From positions 434,001 through 498,000 of the forward strand of contig CALXHR010000001.1 of the NCBI GenBank assembly GCA_944388175.1: a DNA stretch of 64,000 nucleotides, given 5' to 3'. The translations under genes were made by a program, and so were the position numbers. The stretch comes from an uncultured Gemmiger sp. (GTDB taxonomy: Bacteria > Bacillota > Clostridia > Oscillospirales > Ruminococcaceae). Positions 8,153-15,835 of the stretch are shown here, piece by piece (within the stretch, counting starts at the first letter, position 1; every line of letters begins with the position of its first letter). Below the pieces are notes generated by a model, which was not told the DNA's origin, did not search any database, and was given only the letters and a program-made list of their open reading frames with translations.

Positions 8153-8989
8153 TTAGAGCACTTCGTGTTCGGGCACCGGCGCGTCGATGGGACGCGGCGC
8201 GCCCTCGACCCACTGGATGGCCTTTTTGGGGCACTTGGTCACGCAGGTACCGCAGCCGTTGCACTTGGTGTAGTCAATGGCGGCGACGTTATCCTTGAGG
8301 AAAATTGCCTGCTGCGGGCAGTTGCGCACGCACAGGCCGCAGGCGATGCAGCCGACTTTGCAGATTTTGTTGACGGCCGCGCCTTTGTCGCGGTTGGAGC
8401 ACTTGACGGCCGGCTGCGGCGCGATGGGTTTCATCTGGATGACGCCGCGCGGGCAGACTGCCGTGCAGGCCGTGCATCCGGTGCATTTGCTGCGGTCGAC
8501 GACCGCGACGCCGTTGACGACATGGATGGCGTCGAATTTGCAGGCGCGGGTGCAGTCGCCCAGGCCCAGGCATCCGTAAGCACAGGCGCTGGGGCCGCCG
8601 GCCACTGCCGCGGCCGCGGCACAGGTCTGGACGCCCTGGTAATCAAAGCGGGTGCCGCAGTTTTCGCCGCCCGCGCACAATACAGTCGCGCGCAGGCTGG
8701 GGCGGTCGGATTCCTCCGCCCCCATGATGCGGTTGATGGCGTCGGCCGTCTTGTCGCCGCCGGGGGCGCATTTATACGTGGGCGCGCCGTCCTCGACGAT
8801 GGCTTTGGCGTAGTCGGCACAGCCGGCATAGCCGCAGCCGCCGCAGTTGGCGCCGGCCAGGCAGTCGGTGATCTGCGCAATGCGCGGGTCCTCATACACG
8901 GCCATGAACTTGGCCGCCAGCACCAGGATAAAGCCGCCGGCCAGGCCCAGCACCACCAGCACCACGATAGCCAATACGATCGGGTTCAT
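8153..8989 (-). CDS. rnfB: Rnf complex subunit B, electron-entry iron-sulfur protein
   Basis: Receives electrons from reduced ferredoxin and passes them through multiple Fe-S clusters in the ion-pumping ferredoxin:NAD+ oxidoreductase. The 278-residue protein has one N-terminal membrane helix (about residues 4-27), the RnfB-specific cluster site in CLAGANCGGCGYAGC, and then several ferredoxin motifs: CLGLGDCTRAC, CTGCTACTAVCP, CIACGLCVRNCP and CNGCGTCVTKCP. It is last in the operon (rnfCDGEAB order, as in clostridia), 17 nt after rnfA. The start has GAAAGGGGAAGAAAC upstream. Confidence 0.95.
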   Translation of the reverse strand: MNPIVLAIVVLVVLGLAGGFILVLAAKFMAVYEDPRIAQITDCLAGANCGGCGYAGCADYAKAIVEDGAPTYKCAPGGDKTADAINRIMGAEESDRPSLRATVLCAGGENCGTRFDYQGVQTCAAAAAVAGGPSACAYGCLGLGDCTRACKFDAIHVVNGVAVVDRSKCTGCTACTAVCPRGVIQMKPIAPQPAVKCSNRDKGAAVNKICKVGCIACGLCVRNCPQQAIFLKDNVAAIDYTKCNGCGTCVTKCPKKAIQWVEGAPRPIDAPVPEHEVL

Positions 8990-9006
8990 GTGTTTCTTCC
9001 CCTTTC

Positions 9007-9648
9007 TTACAGGATCGCGTTGATGATGTTTTCCACCAGACCGCCGAATCCCATAAAGCTCAACGAGGTGATGGCCGCCGCGACCAGCGTGATGGGCAGG
9101 CCCTTGAAGCTTTCGGGCGGGTTGGCGTTTTCAACGCGCTGGCGCACGCCGCAGAACAGCAGCATGGCGACCAGGAAGCCCACGCCCGCGCCGGCCGCGC
9201 AGACCAGCGCCTGGGCGAAAGCCAGGCCGAAACCGGATTCCTGCACAATGGCCGAGTAGTCCTGCACGGCCAGGATGGTGACGCCCAGCACGCAGCAGTT
9301 GGTGGTGATGAGCGGCAGGTAGACGCCCAGCGACTGGTACAGCGCCGGGATGTAGCGCTTGAGCGTGATCTCGATGAGCTGCACAAGCACCGCAATGACG
9401 AGGATGAAGATGATCGTCTGCATGTAGCCCAGGGCAAAGGCGTCCAGCAGGAAGATCTGCAGCGGGAAGGTCACCGCCGTGGCAATGACCATGACCGCAA
9501 TGACCGCCATGCCCATGCCGAAGGAGGAATCCAGCTTTTTGGAGACGCCCAAAAACGGGCAGATGCCCAAAAACTGCACAAGGACGTAGTTGTTGACCAG
9601 GATCATGCTGAAAAAGATCGTGGCAAACGTTGCGATCTGTTCGCTCAT
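9007..9648 (-). CDS. rnfA: Rnf complex membrane subunit A
   Basis: A 213-residue protein with six predicted helices, one of the two pseudo-symmetric membrane core subunits (A and E) that coordinate an intramembrane [2Fe-2S] cluster and take part in Na+ or H+ translocation. The cluster-binding segments are visible as GICPFLG in the first half and TNCCVLG in the second. It overlaps the rnfE stop by 4 nt (ATGA), indicating translational coupling. Confidence 0.95.
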   Translation of the reverse strand: MSEQIATFATIFFSMILVNNYVLVQFLGICPFLGVSKKLDSSFGMGMAVIAVMVIATAVTFPLQIFLLDAFALGYMQTIIFILVIAVLVQLIEITLKRYIPALYQSLGVYLPLITTNCCVLGVTILAVQDYSAIVQESGFGLAFAQALVCAAGAGVGFLVAMLLFCGVRQRVENANPPESFKGLPITLVAAAITSLSFMGFGGLVENIINAIL

Positions 9649-10337
9649 GCCAGCTCGCCCCCTTCCTGTTGCTGTTTGGCGGCGTCGATCTGCTCGAGCA
9701 TGACGTCGCCGCAGGTCTTGCGCTCAATGGGTTTGTTGAGTTTGCGCTCCAGCCAGATACAGCCGGCCATCAGGCAGCCAAAGACGAAGAAGCCGCCGGG
9801 GGCCGAGTTCATGACCGTCATGCGGTCGATGTTCTCGGGCACGATCTGTATGCCCAGCCAGCTGCCGCCGCCGATGATCTCACGGATGGAGGACATCAAC
9901 GTCATGGTCAGGATATAGCCCAGGCCCATGCCCAGGCCGTCGAGCGCCGAGTCCACGACGGTGTTTTTACAGGCGAACATCTCGGCGCGGCCGAGGATGA
10001 TGCAGTTGACGACGATGAGCGCCAAAAACACGCCCAGCGACTTATACAAGTCGGGCACAAAGGCCTGCAGCACCATCTGCACCACCGTGACGAAGGTGGC
10101 AATGATGACGATGTAGCACGGCAGGTGCACCTTGGCGGGGATGACTTTGCGCAGCGCCGAGATGACGATGTTGGAGCACACCAGCACAAAGGTCATCGAC
10201 AGGCCCATGCCCACCGCGCCGGAAACCGTGGTGGTGATGGCCAGCGCAGAGCAGCAGCCCAGCACCAGGCGCAGCACGGGGTTTTCGCGGAGAATGCCCG
10301 CGGTAAAGACTTTCCATTTGCTCGGTTTTTCCGCCAT
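9645..10337 (-). CDS. rnfE: Rnf complex membrane subunit E
   Basis: A 230-residue six-helix protein, the inverted partner of RnfA. LVLGCCSALAITTT and VNCIILGRAE hold the cysteines that complete the membrane iron-sulfur cluster with RnfA. I chose the ATG at 10335-10337, since the AGGGGGG ribosome binding site is about ten bases away; a GTG two codons earlier overlaps the rnfG stop and is also possible. Fifth of the six genes in transcription order is rnfA, directly coupled. Confidence 0.93.
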   Translation of the reverse strand: MAEKPSKWKVFTAGILRENPVLRLVLGCCSALAITTTVSGAVGMGLSMTFVLVCSNIVISALRKVIPAKVHLPCYIVIIATFVTVVQMVLQAFVPDLYKSLGVFLALIVVNCIILGRAEMFACKNTVVDSALDGLGMGLGYILTMTLMSSIREIIGGGSWLGIQIVPENIDRMTVMNSAPGGFFVFGCLMAGCIWLERKLNKPIERKTCGDVMLEQIDAAKQQQEGGELA

Positions 10338-10339
10338 CG

Positions 10340-10915
10340 TCACACACCCCCCTGCAGTTCATTGGTATAGCAGTCGATGGCCGCGTTGACGGCGGCAAAG
10401 ACCGCATTGCTGGAATAAGTCGCGCTGGCGATGGTATCGACCGGCGCGCCGCTGGCGACCGGCCCGCCGGACCAGCCCAGGAAGCCGGAAGTGAAATTCT
10501 CCTCGCCCACTTTGGAACCGATGCCGGTGGTCTGGGTGGACGCGTCGACGCTGAGATTGCTGATGGCGCCGCTGGCGTCAAACGCCACATACACGGTCAC
10601 ATCCTTGCCGGAGTAGCCAACCGCCGCCGCTTTGACGGCCGCCGCACCGCCGGCGGTGGTGACGGCGCCCTCCACCCCGGGGGTGGTCAGGCCGGTGTGT
10701 TCGGTCATGTCGGCTTCGGTCGTGCCTTCCGGCAGAACCGAGAGGTAGGAAGCCAGCGTTTCGGCCCGCGTGTTTTCCACAATGATGGGGGCGGTGATGT
10801 CGTTGAGCACCGCCAGCAGCGCACTGCACACCAGGCAGATGGCCACCAGCACGATGACCGGCAGCACCAGCTCTTTAAACGCGCTCTGCTTTTCGGCAGT
10901 CTGGTTGTTTGCCAT
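10340..10915 (-). CDS. rnfG: Rnf complex FMN-binding subunit G
   Basis: A 191-residue protein with one N-terminal membrane helix (about residues 16-40) and an extracytoplasmic FMN domain. The covalent flavin attachment threonine is in DTIASATYSSNAV, matching the S(G/A)AT-x-(S/T)S signature of RnfG/NqrC. The flavin is normally attached by ApbE, which is not in this window. Start ATG overlaps the rnfD stop by one base (TGATG). Confidence 0.92.
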   Translation of the reverse strand: MANNQTAEKQSAFKELVLPVIVLVAICLVCSALLAVLNDITAPIIVENTRAETLASYLSVLPEGTTEADMTEHTGLTTPGVEGAVTTAGGAAAVKAAAVGYSGKDVTVYVAFDASGAISNLSVDASTQTTGIGSKVGEENFTSGFLGWSGGPVASGAPVDTIASATYSSNAVFAAVNAAIDCYTNELQGGV

Positions 10916-11877
10916 CAGGCGTCGCCCCCTTTCTGTTTGGCCTTTTTGGCTTTTTGGTAGCCCAACGGCACCTGGCGGCCCCACACGTTGAACCACGGCA
11001 CCATCAGGTTGCCCAGCAGGATGGCAAAGCTCATGCCCTCGTTCATGCTGGCAAAATGACGGATGAGGAAGGTCAGCAGGCCGATGAAGATGCCATAAAA
11101 CAGCTTGCCTTTGGTGGTAAAGGGGCTGGTGACGTAGTCCGTCGCCATGAACACCGCGCCGAACAGCAGGCCGCCGCCCATGCACTCCAGCAGGGCGACA
11201 TAGGGGTCGCCGGTGTACAGCGCCGTCAGGATGTAGGCCGTGGCCACAATGCTGACGGGGATGGTGGCCTGGATGGTGCCGGTGGCCAGCAGAATGGCGA
11301 AACCGGCCAGAATGGCGAGGATGCAGGTCTCGCCCAGCATGCCGCCGTGCAGGCCTAGGAACATATCCATAAAGCTGACGGCGGACAGGTCGACGTTGGG
11401 GTTCAGCGGCGTGGCCGAAGCCAGCGCGTCGACGGCCATGTCGGGGTAGACGTAGGCCGTCATGCGGGTGGTAAAGCCGAGGAACAGCACGATGCGCCCG
11501 ACGAGCGCCGGGTTGGCGAAGTTATACCCCAGGCCGCCAAACAGCTGCTTGGTGATGACGATGGCCACAAAAGCGCCGACCACCGCGATCCACAGCGGCA
11601 TGCCGACCGGCATGTTAAGCGCCAGAATGATACCGGTGACGACGGCGGAAAGGTCGCCCACCGTGTTGGGCTTGTGCAGCAGTACCTCGTACAGATACTC
11701 AAACGCCACGCAGGCAAAGGCCGTTACCGCCACCAGCAGCAGCGCGCGCAGGCCGAAGATCAGCGCCGAGGCCAGCACGCAGGGCAGCAGGGCAATGACG
11801 ACATAGCCCATCAGGCCGCGGGTGGTGGAATGGTCGCGGATATGCGGCGAGGCGGTTACGAGCAAACGTTCTTCCAT
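10915..11877 (-). CDS. rnfD: Rnf complex membrane subunit D
   Basis: A 320-residue protein with about nine helices that carries a second covalent FMN. The attachment motif is in VDALASATPLN (family pattern S-x-AT). It links RnfC/RnfG electron carriers to the ion channel. The start is preceded by AAAGGGGGC inside the end of rnfC, 3 nt after that gene. NPALVGRIVLFLGF and other conserved RnfD/NqrB segments are present. Confidence 0.94.
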   Translation of the reverse strand: MEERLLVTASPHIRDHSTTRGLMGYVVIALLPCVLASALIFGLRALLLVAVTAFACVAFEYLYEVLLHKPNTVGDLSAVVTGIILALNMPVGMPLWIAVVGAFVAIVITKQLFGGLGYNFANPALVGRIVLFLGFTTRMTAYVYPDMAVDALASATPLNPNVDLSAVSFMDMFLGLHGGMLGETCILAILAGFAILLATGTIQATIPVSIVATAYILTALYTGDPYVALLECMGGGLLFGAVFMATDYVTSPFTTKGKLFYGIFIGLLTFLIRHFASMNEGMSFAILLGNLMVPWFNVWGRQVPLGYQKAKKAKQKGGDA

Positions 11878-11880
11878 GGT

Positions 11881-13218
11881 TTACTTGCCCCCTTTCCGCA
11901 ATTCGCCCAGGTACCACGCTTTGGCCAAAGCCATCGTCTGGCTGACCGGGCGCTTGGCCGGGCAGGCATAGCTGCAGCTGCCGCAGGCCACGCACAGGTC
12001 GACGCAGTGGACTTTCAGGGCGTCAAAGTCTTTGTTGTTGAACGCTTCCACCGTCGCAACGGGCTCCAGGCCCATCGGGCAGGCGTCGATGCAGCGGCCG
12101 CAGCGGATGCAGGCCGAAGGTTCCGGCAGCGCGGCGGCCTGTTTGCTGAACAGCAGCAGGCCGTTGTTCTGCTTGAGCACCGGGAAATCGGCACTGGGCG
12201 CAGCGCCGCCCATCATGGGGCCGCCAAAGATGATCTTGCCCAGTTCCACGCCCGGCTTGATGCCGCCGCACGCTTCGATGAGGTCACGGTACAGCGTGCC
12301 GATGGGCGCTTCGACGTTCTGCGGCTTGGCGATGGCGTCGCCCTCGACGGTGACGCGCTTGGTCGTCAGCGGCAGGCCGGTCTTGAGGTATTTGCCCAGC
12401 GTCGAGACCGTCGTCACGTTCATGATGACGCAGCCGACGTCGGCCGGCAGGCCCGGTTTGCCGGAGGGGCCGGTCTGCGGCACCTCGCGGCCGGTGCAGG
12501 TCTCCACCAGCGTCTTTTCGGCGCCCTGCGGGTAGCGCATGGGCAGCGGCTTGACGCTGACGCCCTGCATGCCGCGCACCAGCGAACACATCAGGTCGAT
12601 GCACTCGGGCTTGTTGCGCTCAATGCCGATGATGCACTTGGGAATCTCGCAATACTGCATCACGGCCTGGATGCCGGAGATGATGGTGTCGCTGCACTCC
12701 AGCATTTCGCGGCAGTCGGTAGTCAGGTAAGGTTCGCACTCGGCCGCGTTGATCAGCAGCGTGTCGATGGTATCGGCCGCGAGCTTGACGTGCGTCGGGA
12801 AGCCCGCGCCGCCGACGCCCACCAGGCCGCAGGCCTGGATGGCGGCCAGCAGGCTGGCTTTGTCGGTGACGGTGGGCGGCACGCAGGCCGGGTCGACGGT
12901 CTGGCTGCCGTCCGTCTTGATGGCGACAGCGGTCGTCATGGCGCCGTTGACCATGCGCATCGGCGCGACGTCAAGCACGGTGCCCGACACGCTGGAATGT
13001 ACGTTGGCGCTGACGAAGCCTTTGGCCTGGCCGATCAGCGTGCCGACCAGCACTGCGTCGCCTTTTTTTACAACCGGTTCCGCCGGGGCGCCGATGTGCA
13101 TCGACATGGGTATGACGACATGCTCGGGCACCGGCATCTGTACCGTGGGCTGCCCGGCCGTCGCTTTGCCATGCGGCACTTCCGCGCCTTTGGCGGAACG
13201 TTTCAGGGACTTGAACAA
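11881..13218 (-). CDS. rnfC: Rnf complex subunit C, NADH-binding iron-sulfur flavoprotein
   Basis: The peripheral subunit where NAD+ is reduced. The 445-residue protein contains the NADH/FMN-binding core with GLVGVGGAGFPTHVK and INAAECEPYL, a SLBB-type region, and two [4Fe-4S] sites near the C-terminus: CIRCGRCIDACPMGL and CVACGSCSYACP. I place the start at TTG (13216-13218, reading L/M-FKSLKRS), because GGGGGAG lies 5 nt upstream; the longer frame opening at 13293 has no ribosome binding site and extra unconserved residues. First gene of rnfCDGEAB. Confidence 0.93.
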   Translation of the reverse strand: MFKSLKRSAKGAEVPHGKATAGQPTVQMPVPEHVVIPMSMHIGAPAEPVVKKGDAVLVGTLIGQAKGFVSANVHSSVSGTVLDVAPMRMVNGAMTTAVAIKTDGSQTVDPACVPPTVTDKASLLAAIQACGLVGVGGAGFPTHVKLAADTIDTLLINAAECEPYLTTDCREMLECSDTIISGIQAVMQYCEIPKCIIGIERNKPECIDLMCSLVRGMQGVSVKPLPMRYPQGAEKTLVETCTGREVPQTGPSGKPGLPADVGCVIMNVTTVSTLGKYLKTGLPLTTKRVTVEGDAIAKPQNVEAPIGTLYRDLIEACGGIKPGVELGKIIFGGPMMGGAAPSADFPVLKQNNGLLLFSKQAAALPEPSACIRCGRCIDACPMGLEPVATVEAFNNKDFDALKVHCVDLCVACGSCSYACPAKRPVSQTMALAKAWYLGELRKGGK

Positions 13219-13303
13219 GCGATCTCCCCCATTTCTTTTTCCCGGAAAGCGACGTACCACGGCCGTTTTACCGTCGGTCGATGCACTTTCCATAATACCC
13301 TAT

Positions 13304-13331
13304 ATTTTACCATTTCCTGTCGGCAAGTCAA
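13304..13331 (-). promoter_or_regulatory. Promoter of the Rnf operon
   Basis: Minus strand TTGACT (13326-13331), 16-nt spacer, TAAAAT (13304-13309), about 80 nt upstream of the proposed rnfC TTG start. Confidence 0.7.
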
Positions 13332-13427
13332 GGCTTTTCAGGCTGACAAATCTTTCTTTTTGACCATTTTAGGCGAAAATGCTTAAATTTGTACGCATGT
13401 GCAAATGTTGCACCGGATGGACTTTGC

Positions 13428-13455
13428 TTGCATTCCCCGGCTTTTGTGGTATCGT
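13428..13455 (+). promoter_or_regulatory. Putative promoter of the small membrane protein gene
   Basis: TTGCAT (13428-13433), 16-nt spacer, TATCGT (13450-13455), about 60 nt before the ATG at 13515. The 13332-13427 stretch between this and the Rnf promoter shows nothing else. Confidence 0.45.
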
Positions 13456-13514
13456 ATTTAAAGAAAAGATACATTTTTTGCGGCAGGTTTGCCGCAGCCA
13501 CAAAGGAGGCTGGC

Positions 13515-13646
13515 ATGAAACGTTTTTGCGAGTTTTTGGCTTTTGCGGCCCTCTGCTGCAGCGTGGCCGCTGTTGTGGTTTTGCTGCTGCGCCGCGCAAA
13601 GCGGCGCCGGCCGGCCCCCTACCTGACGCTGTACAACCACGATTGA
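13515..13646 (+). CDS. Small single-pass membrane protein, function unknown
   Basis: A 43-residue protein: MKRFCEF, a hydrophobic helix of about 22 residues, then a strongly basic stretch RRAKRRR and a short tail. The ATG follows AAAGGAGG with 6-nt spacing, and a promoter and a very strong terminator frame it, so it is probably expressed. Positive-inside logic places the N-terminus outside or the basic tail in the cytoplasm. No family recognised. It is divergent from the Rnf operon. Confidence 0.55.
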   Translation: MKRFCEFLAFAALCCSVAAVVVLLLRRAKRRRPAPYLTLYNHD

Positions 13647-13658
13647 ACTGCAAACGCA

Positions 13659-13703
13659 CCGCCGCCCCGGCGCAAAGCACCGGGGCGGCGGGTTTTGTTT
13701 TTT
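13659..13703 (+). terminator. Intrinsic terminator
   Basis: A 12-bp GC stem (CCGCCGCCCCGG with CCGGGGCGGCGG) followed by GTTTTGTTTTTT, 13 nt after the small membrane protein gene. Confidence 0.9.
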
Positions 13704-13716
13704 AGAGGTGTGCGGG

Positions 13717-15114
13717 TCAGAAATCGATTTTCTGCAAGCGCAGCAGCGCCAGGATGTAGATTTTAAGCGCTTCGATCATCTTGTCAAACGGCGCACCCTC
13801 GTTGGCGCCATGCATGGGGCCGGCAAAGTTCGGCAGGGGCAGGTCGGTGTGCTCGGGGCCAAAGCTGACCGCATACGGGAAGTGGCGCGCATAGGTGCCG
13901 CCGCCCATCGTAAAGGGGGTCTTGTGCTCGCCCGTGACCTCGTTGTAGGTGCCAATCAGTGTCTGGATGGCCGGGCTTTCGGCGTCGATATAAAACGGTA
14001 CCCGGCTGCTGAGGTTTTCGAGCGTTGCCGCTGTACCGCAGACGGCCTGCAGCGCGGCGGTCATTTTCTCGGGGTCGGTGTTGGTGGGGTAGCGGCAGTC
14101 AAAGCTCTGGCGCAGCGCGCCGTCGCGCAGCTCAATCGTACCGCCGATGATGGTCAGCGGGTCAAACAGGCCATCGTCGGCCGCAATGCCCACGCCGCTG
14201 CCGTCGGTGGCGGCGTGCAGCGCATGCAGCACGCGCAGGTAGGCTTTTTCCTGCTCGGTGCCGATGTCGTTTTGCAGCAGGCAGTCCACCAGCAGGCCGA
14301 TGGCGTTGACGGTGCCCTGCGGCATCGCGGCGTGGCCGCTCTTGCCCCAGCCGTGCAGCACGGCGGTGCCGTCGGGGGCGGCTTCCACCGTCACGCCGTC
14401 GATGGGGCGGATGGCGTCCGCCGGCACGCGCACGGTGCAGCTGGCGCGGTCGGGCACGGCGTTGTGCGCCACACCGCCCGCAAAGTCGACGATGACGCCG
14501 TTTTCCAGCTTGGGGCTGACGATCTCGCCGTTAAAACCGCCTTTTTCGCCGTTGCACACCGGGAACTCGGCGTCCGGCGTAAAGCAGAACGCGGGCATGG
14601 CGAAATGCTCGGCATAATAGTCGACGTCCAGCATGCCGGTTTCCTCATTGGTGCCCAGCAGCGCTCGCACGGGGTAGCGCAATGCCACGCCGCTGTCTTT
14701 GAGGTACTTGAGCGCGTACAGGCACAGGATGCTGGGGCCTTTGTCGTCGGCCACGCCGCGGCCCAGCAGCCAGCCGTCGCGCACGCGCACGGTGTAGGGG
14801 TCGGCGTCCCAGCCGTTGCCCTCGGGCACGACGTCGGTGTGGGTGATGGTGGCCAGGTACTTCTGCCCCTCGGCCATGGGGCCGGTCTGCGCCCAGCCGA
14901 TGTACCCCTCGGCGTTATGGGTGGCAAGGCCCAGCTCGGCGGCGATCTCCAGCGCTTTGTCCAGCGCGGCTTTGGGGCCGGCGCCAAACGGTGCGCCCGG
15001 CTCCGGCGCGCCCTCAACACTGGGCACCGCCACCAGGCGGGAGATATCCCGCAGGATGTTATCGCGGTTTTGTTCGGCAAAGGCGTCAATGGACGCCCAA
15101 CGCGGATCGTTCAT
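13717..15114 (-). CDS. M20 family dipeptidase (Sapep/PepV type)
   Basis: A cytoplasmic zinc peptidase of 465 residues that hydrolyses dipeptides. Metal and catalytic residues of clan MH are visible: THTDVVPEG (His and catalytic Asp), GRGVADDKGP (bridging Asp), NEETGMLD (catalytic Glu pair), and a further Asp in TPDAEFPV. The lid domain lies about residues 185-370, with GHAAMPQG, and MGGGTYARHFP near the end holds the last His. Start ATG (15112-15114) has GAGG 8 nt upstream. Monocistronic, with an unusually long structured leader. PepV-like proteins take many dipeptides, so the substrate is open. Confidence 0.88.
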   Translation of the reverse strand: MNDPRWASIDAFAEQNRDNILRDISRLVAVPSVEGAPEPGAPFGAGPKAALDKALEIAAELGLATHNAEGYIGWAQTGPMAEGQKYLATITHTDVVPEGNGWDADPYTVRVRDGWLLGRGVADDKGPSILCLYALKYLKDSGVALRYPVRALLGTNEETGMLDVDYYAEHFAMPAFCFTPDAEFPVCNGEKGGFNGEIVSPKLENGVIVDFAGGVAHNAVPDRASCTVRVPADAIRPIDGVTVEAAPDGTAVLHGWGKSGHAAMPQGTVNAIGLLVDCLLQNDIGTEQEKAYLRVLHALHAATDGSGVGIAADDGLFDPLTIIGGTIELRDGALRQSFDCRYPTNTDPEKMTAALQAVCGTAATLENLSSRVPFYIDAESPAIQTLIGTYNEVTGEHKTPFTMGGGTYARHFPYAVSFGPEHTDLPLPNFAGPMHGANEGAPFDKMIEALKIYILALLRLQKIDF

Positions 15115-15159
15115 GGTAAAAACCTCCTCATTCTGCGCGGGCAGCCGCGCCGCAGGATA

Positions 15160-15342
15160 CGCGCGTGATATAAGAAAACGAAGGTTCTGCAAGAACTGCG
15201 CAGCACCGCAAAACCGCTGCAAAGCGGCAGATGCAAGGCAGCGGGGCGCAGCGCCCCTTGGCGGAACGCAAGACCCGATAGCGCAGCAGATGCCCCTTTG
15301 CAGGCAGATTTTTGCGGCTTTGTTTTCTTGGGGAACCGCGCG
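15160..15342. repeat. Imperfect palindrome of about 185 nt in the leader of the M20 peptidase
   Basis: The two ends are related inverted copies: the left end reads CGCGCG, six bases, AAGAAAAC, G, AAG; the right end on the other strand reads CGCGCG, seven bases, AAGAAAAC, AAAG. The similarity continues inward (CCGCAAAA...CTGCAAAG...GCA...TGC on both arms). Inner hairpins include GGGGCG-CA-GCGCCCC near 15240 and CCGCTGC-AAA-GCGG near 15212. It lies wholly inside the predicted transcript leader. It could be a MITE-like element or a structured RNA. Confidence 0.5.
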
Positions 15343-15360
15343 ATACGCTCATTCTTTTTT

Positions 15361-15388
15361 AGTATAGCACAGCGCAGCCAAAAGTAAA
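15361..15388 (-). promoter_or_regulatory. Promoter of the M20 peptidase
   Basis: Minus strand TTTACT (15383-15388), 16-nt spacer, extended -10 TGCTATACT (TATACT at 15361-15366). The start site would be near 15354, giving a leader of about 240 nt. Confidence 0.6.
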
Positions 15389-15403
15389 GCGGCGCTTGGC
15401 CGC

Positions 15404-15432
15404 TTGACGCCGCTTTTCATTTGTGATATACA
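15404..15432 (+). promoter_or_regulatory. Promoter of the padR operon
   Basis: TTGACG (15404-15409), 17-nt spacer, TATACA (15427-15432). Confidence 0.65.
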
Positions 15433-15453
15433 ATACTTAGTAAAACAAAGTAT
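15433..15453. promoter_or_regulatory. Candidate PadR operator
   Basis: ATACTT-N9-AAGTAT is a perfect dyad directly after the -10, between promoter and ribosome binding site of padR. PadR repressors commonly bind such AT-rich palindromes in their own promoters. Confidence 0.55.
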
Positions 15454-15472
15454 CAGAAAGGGAGGCCGCGCC

Positions 15473-15835
15473 ATGCCCGGGGAGGAACGCTTTGCCCGCC
15501 AGCTGAAAAAAGGCGTGCTGGAAATGCTGGTGCTGCGCCTGCTGGCCGCGCAGCCCGCCCACGGGTATGCGCTGATTGTGCGGCTGCGGGCGGCCAGCGG
15601 CGGGCAGCTGGACCTGAAAGAGGGCACGCTGTACCCCATTTTGTACCGGCTGGAGGAGGAAGGCTGCATCACCTCGACCTGGGACAGCCCCGACGGGCGC
15701 GCAGGCGTGGGCAAGGTGCCGCGGCGCGTGTATACGGTGACGGACGCCGGGCGCGCCGCGCTGGCGCAGCAGACGGAAATTTGGCGGCAGTTCGCCGCCT
15801 GTGTGGAACAGGTATTGGGGAGGGACGACGGATGA
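15473..15835 (+). CDS. PadR family transcriptional regulator
   Basis: A 120-residue winged-helix repressor. It opens with the PadR pattern QLKKGVLEMLVLRLLA, then HGYALIVRL, the recognition region EGTLYPILYRLEEEG and the wing ending RRVYTVTDAGRAAL. Only a short dimerisation helix follows, as in PadR subfamily 2. The ATG at 15473 follows AGGGAGG. The stop overlaps the next start (ATGA), so it is translated together with the HAAS membrane protein, the usual PadR partner. Autoregulation through the dyad at 15433 is likely; the inducer is unknown. Confidence 0.9.
   Translation: MPGEERFARQLKKGVLEMLVLRLLAAQPAHGYALIVRLRAASGGQLDLKEGTLYPILYRLEEEGCITSTWDSPDGRAGVGKVPRRVYTVTDAGRAALAQQTEIWRQFAACVEQVLGRDDG

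Noticed and set aside
13219-13293. Longer RnfC start at 13293
   Set aside because: The extra 25 residues are unlike RnfC N-termini and lack a ribosome binding site, whereas TTG at 13218 has GGGGGAG at good spacing.
15115-15354. T-box riboswitch in the M20 peptidase leader
   Set aside because: No T-box consensus (AGGGTGGNACCGCG) and no specifier stem or terminator; the palindromic nature explains the hairpins better.
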